Source of the DNA: Desulfosporosinus sp. HMP52
GTDB lineage: Bacteria; Bacillota; Desulfitobacteriia; Desulfitobacteriales; Desulfitobacteriaceae
Assembly (NCBI RefSeq): GCF_000765145.1
Contig: NZ_JMGA01000039.1
Coordinates: 82,701-146,700, forward strand
Reading direction: 5' to 3'
Length of the DNA stretch: 64,000 bases
The notes beneath the pieces were generated by a model, which worked only from the letters and a program-made list of their open reading frames with translations, searched no databases and was not told where the DNA came from. Below, one piece after another: positions 43,612 through 51,273 of this stretch. Position numbers and translations under genes: made by a program. Position 1 is the first letter of the stretch, and every line of letters begins with the position of its first letter.

Positions 43612-45243
43612 ATGGCGGAAAATGACATGCCGGAAAAAGCGGGTGACGGTTTATATAAATGGTCCGCATTGCTTGTCGTTGTAATTGGTACGTTTATGGT
43701 AATGCTGGATAGTAGCATAGTTAATATTGCTATTCCTAAAATGATGAATGTTTTTGGTTCGGATCTGGAGACTATTAAGTGGATATTAACAGGATATACT
43801 TTGGCTATGGGTGCGGTGGTACCTATTACGGGCTTTATCAGTGATACTTTTGGGATAAAAAAGCTCTTTATTGGTGCCTTGGGCGTTTTTACAATAGGTT
43901 CATTTCTATGTGGCCTTGCTTGGAGTACCAATACCATGATTGCTTTTCGGGTGATCCAAGCTATCGGCGGCGGCGCGATCATGCCTGTGGGAATGTCCTA
44001 CATTATGCAAATCTTTGCTGTGCATGAACGTGGTAAGGCTTTAGGTTTTTGGGGTATCGCGTCAATGTCCGCCCCCGCAATTGGCCCTACTTTAGGGGGC
44101 TATATCATAGAGCATATGGATTGGCGGTTTATTTTTTATGTTAATGTCCCAGTTGGTGTGATCGGGGTTATGGTGGCGATGCTGTTGCTAAGAGAAACTG
44201 CTTTAAAACCTTATAAAGGAAATTTTGATTATATCGGTTTCATTTCTTCAATTTCGGGTATAGTAAGTATTCTTTATGTTTTCGGTGAAGGTAATTCAAT
44301 CGATTGGGGAAACGTGAAATTTCCTCTTATTCTTACCTTCGGTATATTTAGTCTTTTGATTTTCATCGTAAACGAATTAACTCACCCAGATCCCTTGCTT
44401 GATTTGCGAGTCTTTAAAGTCTATAATTTTACTTTGAGTCAATTTATAACGGGTATAACAACTCTTGCTTTAATGAGTGGAATGTATGTTCTACCGTTGT
44501 TTTTACAAAATATAAGAGGTTATACTGCAATGGAAACAGGTTTAATCTTATTTCCATCGGCAATAGCCTCGGGATTAATGATGCCAATTAGCGGTGCATT
44601 ATTCGATAAATTTGGGGCGAAGGTTGTCACGATTCCAGGTCTGATTATAGTTGCCTTTGCTACTTATGAAATGTCTATGTTTAATATGAATACACCAATG
44701 TCAACAATTACTTTAGTAGCCGCACTAAGAGGGGTCGGACTTGGATTTGCAATGATGCCGGTCAATACTGCTGGCATGAATGATGTTCCCAAACATCTCT
44801 TCGGGAAAGCAACTGCTTTGTCAACGACAGTCCGGAGTATATTAAACGCCTTAGCCGTTACATTTATGACGACTATGATTTCTTCAAGGTCAACTGAAAA
44901 CTACGCACGTCTTACAGAGCAAATTACCCCATTTAATCAAACTGCTGGCTCTGTGTTAAAAGGTTTGCAAGGAATTTATATGAAAAATGGATTATCTCAA
45001 GCAGATGCCCATGGCTCAGCACTATCGACTCTCGGAAAAATGGTCTATGCACAGGCCTATTTAGATGGGATGAACTATGTAGTTTCCTTAACAGTCTTTG
45101 CTGTAGTTCTTGCGATCTTAATGGTACTCATGATGAAAAACAGCAAGAAAACAAAAAGTGATCAATCTGGTAATGGTATTGAGAAAAGGGAGGTACTAAA
45201 TGGAACAGAATCAGAAGCCCGAATTGCAACAGTCTTGGAGTAA
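43612..45243 (+). CDS. DHA2-family multidrug efflux MFS transporter (EmrB/QacA type)
   Basis: 543 residues, 14 membrane helices. Helix 1 carries VMLDSSIVNIAIPKM, the DHA2 signature with Asp, and WILTGYTLAMGAVVPITG and the motif C-like GIASMSAPAIGPTLGGYI follow. It exports drugs or lipophilic compounds by proton antiport. The C-terminal 30 residues overlap the start of the MarR gene. The gene lies 15 bases after the EmrA-type adaptor. Confidence 0.92.
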   Translation: MAENDMPEKAGDGLYKWSALLVVVIGTFMVMLDSSIVNIAIPKMMNVFGSDLETIKWILTGYTLAMGAVVPITGFISDTFGIKKLFIGALGVFTIGSFLCGLAWSTNTMIAFRVIQAIGGGAIMPVGMSYIMQIFAVHERGKALGFWGIASMSAPAIGPTLGGYIIEHMDWRFIFYVNVPVGVIGVMVAMLLLRETALKPYKGNFDYIGFISSISGIVSILYVFGEGNSIDWGNVKFPLILTFGIFSLLIFIVNELTHPDPLLDLRVFKVYNFTLSQFITGITTLALMSGMYVLPLFLQNIRGYTAMETGLILFPSAIASGLMMPISGALFDKFGAKVVTIPGLIIVAFATYEMSMFNMNTPMSTITLVAALRGVGLGFAMMPVNTAGMNDVPKHLFGKATALSTTVRSILNALAVTFMTTMISSRSTENYARLTEQITPFNQTAGSVLKGLQGIYMKNGLSQADAHGSALSTLGKMVYAQAYLDGMNYVVSLTVFAVVLAILMVLMMKNSKKTKSDQSGNGIEKREVLNGTESEARIATVLE

Positions 45244-45667
45244 AGATTCTGAACGAATAGTATTTCTGTTTAAATCTATCCATAAAATATATCGAGATCA
45301 TCTCTATAAAAAATCCAGACAGTATGGTTTTACGGGACCTCAAATAGGACTGATTATGGGTTTGCATAAGAATCCGTTTTCAACCTTAAACGAGCTAAGT
45401 GAGTGTTTAGGGCTTTCGAAAAGTACCGTATCAGGTATTGTAGATCGCTTGGTCAATCAAGGCGTAGTTATTAGGGAAATACCAGAAAACAATCGGAGAA
45501 TTGTTCGTCTTTCATTATCACCTGATTGGCAGAAAAACAATGCACTCCATGATCTGATGCATAAATATATTAATGACACCCTTGCGAATGCCAGTGAGAA
45601 AGAGTTAGAAAAGATAATTTTGGGGTTAGAGACCTTATATTCTTTACTTGCCAAGGACGAAACCTAA
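45200..45667 (+). CDS. MarR-family transcriptional regulator
   Basis: 155 residues with a winged helix: PQIGLIMGLHKNPFSTLNELSECLGLSKSTVSGIVDRLVNQGVV (about residues 49-92, quoted by position), then the wing with REIPENNRRIVRLSLS. It starts 44 bases inside the end of the efflux gene (AAAGGGAGG before ATG), so it is translationally coupled and very likely autoregulates the efflux operon, presumably responding to exported compounds. Confidence 0.9.
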   Translation: MEQNQKPELQQSWSKDSERIVFLFKSIHKIYRDHLYKKSRQYGFTGPQIGLIMGLHKNPFSTLNELSECLGLSKSTVSGIVDRLVNQGVVIREIPENNRRIVRLSLSPDWQKNNALHDLMHKYINDTLANASEKELEKIILGLETLYSLLAKDET

Positions 45668-45711
45668 ATTGTCGAACGTTCCTTCTTCCGACGTATTAAA
45701 CGTTCGAAAAA
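45668..45711. promoter_or_regulatory. Pair of PurBox-like operators upstream of the aminotransferase leader
   Basis: TCGAACGTT (45672-45680) and AACGTTCGA (45699-45707) form an inverted pair directly upstream of the -35 element. Each matches the Gram-positive PurR box AWWWCCGAACWWT at about ten of thirteen positions with the CGAAC core intact. There is no T-run after the dyad, which argues against a simple terminator of the MarR gene. Confidence 0.65.
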
Positions 45712-45715
45712 ATAT

Positions 45716-45744
45716 TTGACCAATGCCCAATTATCTTGTAAAAT
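45716..45744 (+). promoter_or_regulatory. Promoter upstream of the first guanine-class riboswitch
   Basis: TTGACC (45716-45721), a 17-base spacer, TAAAAT (45739-45744). The transcript would start near 45751, 16 bases before the aptamer P1. Confidence 0.8.
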
Positions 45745-45766
45745 ATATGATAACAAGTGAATTATA

Positions 45767-45835
45767 GTTCATATAATAGCAGAGATAAGGTCTGCAAGTT
45801 TCTACCGGACTGCCGTAAATCGTCCGACTATGAGC
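45767..45835 (+). ncRNA. Guanine-class purine riboswitch aptamer 1
   Basis: P1 is GTTCATA with TATGAGC. P2 is GCAGA-gataagg-TCTGC. The junction GCAAGTTTCTACC is identical to B. subtilis xpt over the ligand-contact positions. P3 has the loop CCGTAAA that pairs with loop 2. The residue that distinguishes guanine from adenine riboswitches (position 74 of xpt) is C, at 45828, so guanine/hypoxanthine is the predicted ligand. Confidence 0.92.
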
Positions 45836-45936
45836 GAAGTGTCGAGGTATCACGTCCAAGATAACAGATATAATGACTTGACAATGGAGTTATCTGTATT
45901 TGGAAGATTCCTTTGGGTAAATTGCGACTCTGCAAT

Positions 45937-46000
45937 CCCAAGGTGACAGGTTCTCTCACTAAGTTTGAGCAGAATCTGTTATTTTGGGTTATTCTTTTTT
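45937..46000 (+). terminator. Riboswitch expression-platform terminator 1
   Basis: CCCAA (45937-45941) pairs with TTGGG (45984-45988), ACAGGTTCT (45946-45954) with AGAATCTGT (45971-45979) and CTCA with TGAG, then TTATTCTTTTTT. An upstream stem (CCTTTGGG 45910-45917 with CCCAAGG 45937-45943) uses the same CCCAA, so the two structures compete. Confidence 0.82.
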
Positions 46001-46272
46001 GAGCTAATCCTTAATTAAGAACCAGTGTATTTAAGTTTACCAACATTTGCTTAGATTCTATATGGATGGCCTATGCAGCAAAAGGGAGGACATCAGAAGT
46101 TGATAATCTCTATCGCTTTGGGCTTGTGAATTCATTTGCGATCTCATGTTATTCGATTAATCTTTAAACACGAATTAGTTGCTTCTATGAGTTCCCTTGA
46201 AAGATGCTTAAGCTTATTCGCCAAATGCAAAATGATTAATATTTTAATGTTAAATTAAAGGAGATGGAAACT

Positions 46273-47436
46273 TTGCGTAATAAAGAAATGTTGCTTGTAC
46301 CAGGACCTACACCCGTTATGGATGAAATATATGACGCTTTGTCTAGTGAGACAATGGGGCATACAGATCCGAGATTTGCCAGGATCTTTAAGAACAGTTT
46401 GGATTTGACCAAGCGATTGTATAATACTGATGGCGAAGTCTTTGTTATTGCCGGTTCAGGAACCTTGGCCATGGAAATGGCCATTATTAACACGGTTGCG
46501 CCGGGTGAAAAGCTGCTGGTTGTAAGTCATGGCTATTTTGGCGATCGCTTTATCCCAATGGCAAAGGTATTTGGTATTCAAGTTGAAACCCTTCAAGCCG
46601 AGTGGGGTCAACAGATCAGTAAGGAATCAGTTGCAGAAAAATTGGCCGAGGGTGGTTTTAAGGCTGTAACGGTGACACACGTCGACACATCCACCGGTGT
46701 AATGGCTAATGTTGAAGAGTTAGTTCCAGTGGTTAAGAATGCTGGTGCTCTCTTTATTTTGGATGGAGTCTGTGCTTCTGCTGCTTTAGAAGAGGATATG
46801 CAAAAAACTTATGGTCATCCCGATTACAAGATAGATGTTGTCTTAACCGGATCTCAAAAGGCAATAGGGGTTCCGCCCGGACTTGGAATTGTAGCTTTTG
46901 GCCCGCAAGCGCTGGCTGCTCGAGAAGAGATGGGTTCAGTTATGGGGTACTATACAGATATTAAGAACTGGCTTCCGGTTATGAACGAGCCAGTAAAGTA
47001 TTTTGCTACCCCTCCGGTTAACATGATTTATGCATTTAATCAGGGCATGGAAATGGTTATGGCAGAAGGTTTGGATACTCGTTATCGTCGTCACTCAGCC
47101 CTTGGACGAGCAATGAGAACCGCTCTAAAAGTTTATGGAATGAAGCCTTTAGCAGATGAAGCTGTAGCTGCTCCGACTTTAAGCTGTATCATTTATCCTG
47201 AAGGCTTAAACGATGCAGAGTTTCGCTCGAAGTTAGGAGCAAAAGGTGTAGTTGTTGCCGGGGCTTTAGCCGCATTAGCAGGGAAGGCATTCCGAATTGG
47301 ACATATGGGAAATGCCACCGAAGAAATGTTTGTTAAAGCGCTTCAGATCATTGGCGAGACTCTCCAAGAGATGGGTTATGAAGCGAATGTGGACGCTGCA
47401 ATCGATGAATTTAAAGGAATTTATCGTTCAGTATAA
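46273..47436 (+). CDS. Class V aminotransferase (alanine/serine/ureidoglycine-glyoxylate type)
   Basis: 387 residues from TTG 46273 (AAAGGAG nine bases upstream; ATG 46264 abuts it). LLVPGPTPV at the start, HTDPRF, GSGTLAMEMA, DGVCASA and the Schiff-base lysine in LTGSQKAIGVPPG are those of the AGXT/PucG group. Members transaminate glyoxylate with alanine or serine. PucG acts on ureidoglycine in purine breakdown. The guanine riboswitch and PurBoxes upstream favour a purine link, but no other ureide gene is adjacent, so the substrate is inferred. Confidence 0.85.
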   Translation: MRNKEMLLVPGPTPVMDEIYDALSSETMGHTDPRFARIFKNSLDLTKRLYNTDGEVFVIAGSGTLAMEMAIINTVAPGEKLLVVSHGYFGDRFIPMAKVFGIQVETLQAEWGQQISKESVAEKLAEGGFKAVTVTHVDTSTGVMANVEELVPVVKNAGALFILDGVCASAALEEDMQKTYGHPDYKIDVVLTGSQKAIGVPPGLGIVAFGPQALAAREEMGSVMGYYTDIKNWLPVMNEPVKYFATPPVNMIYAFNQGMEMVMAEGLDTRYRRHSALGRAMRTALKVYGMKPLADEAVAAPTLSCIIYPEGLNDAEFRSKLGAKGVVVAGALAALAGKAFRIGHMGNATEEMFVKALQIIGETLQEMGYEANVDAAIDEFKGIYRSV

Positions 47437-47493
47437 GGAACTCTTCAAATGTTGTATTATTAATTCTAACAAAGGGTTTGCATTATCATTATA

Positions 47494-47541
47494 AAGAGAC
47501 AAGGCTGTTCGGTTTTTGGAACTGACGGCCTTGTCTCTTAT
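47494..47541 (+). terminator. Intrinsic terminator after the aminotransferase gene
   Basis: AAGAGACAAGGC (47494-47505) pairs with GCCTTGTCTCTT (47528-47539), with an inner stem; the T-run is short. It also faces the convergent chemoreceptor gene. Confidence 0.85.
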
Positions 47542-47591
47542 TATGCGAGAGCACTAACATAGGACATGGATTATTTTGATAATTTCCTACA

Positions 47592-49625
47592 TTAGAAGCG
47601 AAACTTGTTAACTGCTTCTTGAAGATTCTGGGCCAGTGTAGCAAGGCTCTGGCTAGAAGAAGAGATTTCTTCCATGGACGCTGATTGCTCTTCAGTCGCA
47701 GCAGACACTGTCTGTGCCTCTCCAGATACCATTTTGCTTAAGTCATCAATCTTATTCACGGATTCTACAATTTGTTGGCTTCCAATCGCCATCTGATCTA
47801 TGGTGGTTGCTATTTCCTTCATTTCTCTAGATGTGTTGGTTACTAACTCGGCAATTTCCTGAAATATTTGCCCTGCGGTATTAACCACTTCTGCTCCCAA
47901 GGCAACTTCCCGGGTGCCGTTATCCATAACTAAGACGGCTTTATCAGTGTCCCCTTGAATTTCGCTAATCAGTGAGGAGATCTGTTGAGTTGCTTCCTGA
48001 GACTGTTCAGCCAGTTTGCGAACTTCGTCAGCTACTACGGCAAAACCACGTCCCTGTTCTCCAGCCCGTGCGGCTTCGATAGCAGCGTTAAGTGCCAACA
48101 AATTAGTTTGCTCGGCAATACCAGAGATGGTTACGATAATTTGTCCGATTTCTTTTGAGCGCTCCCCTAATTCAGTGACTGCCTTGGCAGATTCATTGAC
48201 AGTTTGTTCAATCTTTGCCATTTGAGAGACAGCTTTATTTACCGATATGTTCCCTTCATTTGCTTTGTTGGCGGCCTGTACGGACTGACCGGCCACATTG
48301 CTCGTTGTCGCCGAAACCTGTTGGATGCTAGCTGACATCTCTTCAACAACAGAGGCTGTATCATTGACTGAGCTCAATTGCTCTTCTGCACCAGTTGCAA
48401 CTTCAGTGATTGAAGTAGCAACTAAGTTGGCAGCCTGAGCCGATTGTTCAACACTGGCAGTTAGCTCTTCACTTGCAGCAGCTAATTGCTCAGCTTGAGC
48501 GCTAACCATTGAGACCATATCTCGCAAATTAGTCCCCATTTTCAGGAAGCCATTGGCTAGTTGACCGATTTCATCTTCAGCAAAATTCCCCGTCTCACGC
48601 ACACGAAAGTCTCCTTGCGCCAAGAGCTGACATTCGTCTCGAATTAACAATATAGGTTTCGTGAATTTATTAGCAATGATTACAATTGCAAGTCCTGTAA
48701 CGAGTAAACTTACGAGGGCAATCATTAGCAGCGTCCGAGTTAGGCTTGCCGTTTCTCTTGTAGACTCGCCTTCAGGCGCAGCCACAGTCATGATCCAGCG
48801 TTGCCCGCCCGGCAATTCAACGGGAGTAAAAACCGCAATTCTTGCCACACCATCAACGAAGGTATAACCACCGCTTATTTGTTTCCCTGAATCTGCTGCC
48901 GATTTAAACATTTCAACCAAATGGTCGTCCAGTTCGTTTTTCTGCATCTTAAGCTCAGGATTTATAGTCTTCTCACGCAGGTTTAGTTTGCCAATTACTT
49001 CGGGAAGGCGAGGATGAGCTATAATTGTGCCTGCATCATCGGCAATTTGTCCATAGCCGGTGTCCAAGAACTTTAGATCTTTAATCAGGGCGGAAAGCCT
49101 TTCCACTGAAAATGTCCCTACCAATACTCCTGTCAATTGTTCATTATTTATGACTGGTACAGCTAAGACAATGGCTAATTTACCAGTTGATTTAGAAACT
49201 AGGGGGTCTGATACAACGGTTTGTTTAGTCTCAATAACTTTCTTAAAATAGTCGCGGTCACCATAGGGAGCTATCGCGCCTGTACTGGTAAGTCCGGATC
49301 CGTCGGGAGCTACGAAAACGATAGCATCAAAGGTGCCAAATCGTTCTTTGGCGTCTGCCATAGCTCGAGTCATCTGCTCCTTGTCAGTGCCTGTACGAAT
49401 CTCCTCAAGATTACCTAAATCTTTAAGCCGAGAAATCCTCAGTTCAATGTCGGCTTTAACACGATAACTATAATCAGTACCCACCGCCTTGGCCGTTTGA
49501 TCAACACTCTTGGTCAAGGATTGCTTAGAAAGGTGGTAGCTGACCCCAGTAAGGACGCCTAAAACCACGATAACAAGAGGAAGCAAAAGCAGCAGCAACT
49601 TGGTTCGAATGCTTTTAATGTTCAT
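47592..49625 (-). CDS. Transmembrane methyl-accepting chemotaxis protein (dCache-HAMP-MCP)
   Basis: 677 residues: helix 1 (about 10-30), an extracellular double-Cache sensor (about 35-285) with [25 protein letters not shown] and [20 protein letters not shown], helix 2 (about 295-318), HAMP, and a long cytoplasmic signalling domain with [20 protein letters not shown] at the tip. Ligand unknown. AAAGGAG precedes ATG. Its transcript carries a GEMM-I cyclic-dinucleotide riboswitch and a terminator, so expression rather than only activity is under second-messenger control. Confidence 0.94.
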   Translation of the reverse strand: MNIKSIRTKLLLLLLPLVIVVLGVLTGVSYHLSKQSLTKSVDQTAKAVGTDYSYRVKADIELRISRLKDLGNLEEIRTGTDKEQMTRAMADAKERFGTFDAIVFVAPDGSGLTSTGAIAPYGDRDYFKKVIETKQTVVSDPLVSKSTGKLAIVLAVPVINNEQLTGVLVGTFSVERLSALIKDLKFLDTGYGQIADDAGTIIAHPRLPEVIGKLNLREKTINPELKMQKNELDDHLVEMFKSAADSGKQISGGYTFVDGVARIAVFTPVELPGGQRWIMTVAAPEGESTRETASLTRTLLMIALVSLLVTGLAIVIIANKFTKPILLIRDECQLLAQGDFRVRETGNFAEDEIGQLANGFLKMGTNLRDMVSMVSAQAEQLAAASEELTASVEQSAQAANLVATSITEVATGAEEQLSSVNDTASVVEEMSASIQQVSATTSNVAGQSVQAANKANEGNISVNKAVSQMAKIEQTVNESAKAVTELGERSKEIGQIIVTISGIAEQTNLLALNAAIEAARAGEQGRGFAVVADEVRKLAEQSQEATQQISSLISEIQGDTDKAVLVMDNGTREVALGAEVVNTAGQIFQEIAELVTNTSREMKEIATTIDQMAIGSQQIVESVNKIDDLSKMVSGEAQTVSAATEEQSASMEEISSSSQSLATLAQNLQEAVNKFRF

Positions 49626-49676
49626 AAAACGACTCCTTTAGATTAATTGCGCCATAATTCGACTCCTATGTATATA

Positions 49677-49710
49677 ATAAAAAGCTGCAGCCTCTAAAAG
49701 AACCACAGCT
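49677..49710 (-). terminator. GEMM riboswitch terminator
   Basis: On the minus strand AGCTGT pairs with GCAGCT, with an inner TTCT/AGAG stem, followed by TTTTTATTATA. It lies between the aptamer and the chemoreceptor start, so transcription elongation is the likely control point. Confidence 0.78.
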
Positions 49711-49727
49711 CAAAAACTAAAATATTT

Positions 49728-49820
49728 TAACCCTTGGCAACCTGACAATCATAGTATCTTTAATACTTTAGACTCATGGCTTTGTGTCCTTACTTTTCAG
49801 TAAGTTTACTTTTCTCGTTA
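49728..49820 (-). ncRNA. GEMM-I cyclic dinucleotide riboswitch upstream of the chemoreceptor gene
   Basis: Minus-strand landmarks in order: GTAAACTTAC, a GAAA tetraloop closing P2 (CTTACT-GAAA-AGTAAG), the core GGACACAAAGCC, a tetraloop-receptor half TCTAAAG, its other half CTATGAT and the closing CAGGTTGCC. All are in GEMM-I register. U22-A45 replaces the usual C-G pair (covariation, 49808 and 49785). The base at the position of Vc2 G20 is A (49810), the change seen in cGAMP-type (GEMM-Ib) members. Confidence 0.85.
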
Positions 49821-49824
49821 TTCA

Positions 49825-49854
49825 ATTGTAGTAAAAGTATTAATATATTGTCAA
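49825..49854 (-). promoter_or_regulatory. Promoter of the chemoreceptor transcript
   Basis: On the minus strand TTGACA (49854-49849), an 18-base spacer, TACAAT (49830-49825). Transcription would begin almost exactly at the 5' end of the GEMM aptamer. Confidence 0.8.
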
Positions 49855-50001
49855 TGACACATGTCGTTGGCGCATAACCAATCAATACAACAAACTAAAC
49901 TAGTATAAAGTATACAACTACTGCATATAAGAATCAAATAGTTTACCATTTAACTTTTATATGTTAATACTCATGATGTTTGCGTCTAGCAAAACATGCT
50001 T

Positions 50002-50046
50002 ATTGTTCGAACGATATACATTATTACTCACCTAATGTTCGGAAAT
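50002..50046. promoter_or_regulatory. PurBox pair upstream of the xdh-like operon
   Basis: The right-hand site, read on the minus strand (50046 to 50034), is ATTTCCGAACATT, a perfect match to the PurR box AWWWCCGAACWWT. The left-hand site has the CGAAC core at 50008-50012 in opposite orientation. The pair lies directly upstream of the -35 element, like the site pairs that bind PurR in Bacillus. Confidence 0.75.
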
Positions 50047-50049
50047 GTA

Positions 50050-50078
50050 TTGACCTGGGCTTAAGTTTCTTGTAGAAT
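50050..50078 (+). promoter_or_regulatory. Promoter of the xdh-like operon
   Basis: TTGACC (50050-50055), a 17-base spacer, TAGAAT (50073-50078). The start would be near 50085, 20 bases before the aptamer. The -35 sequence and spacer length equal those of the aminotransferase promoter. Confidence 0.8.
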
Positions 50079-50104
50079 AATCTCTAGATCAGTAAATAAA
50101 TAGT

Positions 50105-50173
50105 GTTCATATAGTGGCAGAGATATGGTCTGCAAGTTTCTACCGGACTGCCGTAAATGGTCCGACTATGAGC
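50105..50173 (+). ncRNA. Guanine-class purine riboswitch aptamer 2
   Basis: Nearly identical to aptamer 1: P1 GTTCATA/TATGAGC, P2 GCAGA-gatatgg-TCTGC, junction GCAAGTTTCTACC and P3 with loop CCGTAAA. The specificity residue is C at 50166, so guanine-type. Loop 2 (GATATGG) matches the xpt consensus exactly. Confidence 0.93.
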
Positions 50174-50249
50174 GAAAGAATGTACGATGGGCCTATGCCC
50201 AAAATTGTACAGATTCAAAAGACTTTAGAGGTACTATTCAGAAAGCATA

Positions 50250-50281
50250 AATTTGCTATTTTCTGAAGCATAAGTGCAGCT
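50250..50281 (+). other. Stable stem-loop within the xdh-like leader
   Basis: TTCAGAA with AGCA and the complementary TTGCT with TTTTCTGAA form a strong hairpin with no T-run. A second small hairpin (GGGC-ctat-GCCC within TGTAC...GTACA) lies at about 50184-50212. Neither has a counterpart in the aminotransferase leader. Confidence 0.5.
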
Positions 50282-50369
50282 AAGGCTGTCGCCTGTGCCC
50301 AATGCATGCCGATAGCTAAGTTTTCTAATAGGTTAACTTTGTTTTTTGGATTATACCGCAGGGTCAGAT

Positions 50370-50437
50370 CCCAGGCGGGCAGATTTCTCTCATCAATTTG
50401 AGTTGAAAACTGTTCGCTTGGGTTTGTTTTTTTATGT
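50370..50437 (+). terminator. Riboswitch expression-platform terminator 2
   Basis: CCCAGGCGGGCAG (50370-50382) pairs with CTGTTCGCTTGGG (50410-50422), with an inner CTCA/TGAG stem, followed by TTTGTTTTTTT. It has the same CCC...GGG base and CTCA/TGAG tip as terminator 1. It ends 33 bases before the first xdh-like start codon. Confidence 0.82.
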
Positions 50438-50469
50438 TAAGACTTAAAGACACATGAGGAGGGGTAAGC

Positions 50470-51273
50470 GTGTTTACCATGCTTAATTTGGTTCAACCGA
50501 AAGAACTTGAAGAAGCGTATCAGATCTTTTCTGAAAAACGAAATAATACTATTCTTGGAGGCTGCGCCTTTCTTAAAATGGGTAGAAAGCGTATAACGAC
50601 AGGAATAGATCTATCGAACCTCAACCTGAACTATATTCAGGAGCGGGATGGGTTTATTGAGATTGGAGCTATGGCAAGTCTGCGAGATATTGAAATCAAT
50701 CCTCTGCTGAAAGATAATTATAATGGGGTTCTTGCCAAATCTGTGCGAGATATTATCGGAGTGCAATTTAGAAACGGTGTTACAGTAGGTGCTTCGGTAT
50801 ATTCTAAGTACGGCTTTTCTGATCTAATCACGGCGTTACTGTCCTTAGACACGGAGGTTGAGTTATTTAAGGCAGGAAGAATGCCTTTAGAAGAGTTTTT
50901 AGCTCAACCAAAGGAAAAGGATATCCTTGTTAGATTATGGATAAGGAAAACCAGCCGTCAAGCAGTTTACCTGAGCTTTCGGAATTCAGCCACTGATTAT
51001 TCAGTTTTAAATGTTGCAGTGTCTAAGCTTAATGAACAATGGAAAATTGCAGTGGGCGCCAGACCTAGTATAGCAGCGCTGGCAGTCAGTGCTTCCGAAA
51101 TGTTAGTTGGGGAGATGCCATCGTCGGAAAGGATTGAAATGGCGGTGCAAAAAGTTACAGAGGAATTGTCCTTTGGAACGAATACGAGGGGTACATCCGT
51201 TTATCGAAAAGCCCTTTGCAAAGCTCTCGTCAGACGGGGAATACTGGAGGTAATGGCATGCAAATCGAACTAA
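50470..51273 (+). CDS. Xanthine-dehydrogenase-family FAD subunit
   Basis: 267 residues of the CO-dehydrogenase flavoprotein/XdhB type: LGGCAFLKMG replaces the usual AGGTDL FAD loop, and GVQFRNGVTVGASV matches the second FAD motif. The C-terminal CODH_FAD_C region is short but present. It passes electrons from the Fe-S subunit to NAD+ or another acceptor. The start is GTG with GAGGAGGGG seven bases upstream. It is first of three genes that overlap or nearly touch, behind a guanine-class riboswitch. Confidence 0.87.
   Translation: MFTMLNLVQPKELEEAYQIFSEKRNNTILGGCAFLKMGRKRITTGIDLSNLNLNYIQERDGFIEIGAMASLRDIEINPLLKDNYNGVLAKSVRDIIGVQFRNGVTVGASVYSKYGFSDLITALLSLDTEVELFKAGRMPLEEFLAQPKEKDILVRLWIRKTSRQAVYLSFRNSATDYSVLNVAVSKLNEQWKIAVGARPSIAALAVSASEMLVGEMPSSERIEMAVQKVTEELSFGTNTRGTSVYRKALCKALVRRGILEVMACKSN

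Larger units (their letters stand above)
45668..46272 (+). other. Long regulatory leader of the class V aminotransferase gene
   Basis: 605 bases between the MarR stop and the TTG start. In order: two PurBox-like sites, promoter, guanine-class aptamer, two stem-loops, intrinsic terminator, then about 270 bases after the terminator with no gene I can support and only weak structure. A GGGAGG near 46087 precedes no sustained reading frame. Confidence 0.7.
49626..50469. other. 844-base regulatory region between the chemoreceptor gene and the xdh-like operon
   Basis: The left part, read on the minus strand, holds the chemoreceptor promoter, GEMM aptamer and terminator. The right part, read on the plus strand, holds PurBox-like operators, promoter, guanine-class aptamer, extra stem-loops (50180-50340) and a terminator before the xdh-like operon. 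About 120 bases in the middle (roughly 49860-49980) show nothing I can name. No coding sequence is supported. Confidence 0.75.

Noticed and set aside
45672..45707. The TCGAACGTT...AACGTTCGA dyad as a terminator of the MarR gene
   Set aside because: An A-run rather than a T-run follows on the plus strand, the loop is long, and both arms carry the PurR CGAAC core next to a promoter.
50174..50345. A molybdenum-cofactor riboswitch in the xdh-like leader
   Set aside because: Attractive given the Mo enzyme, but I could not match conserved bases of that class with confidence, so it is only raised as a question in the findings.
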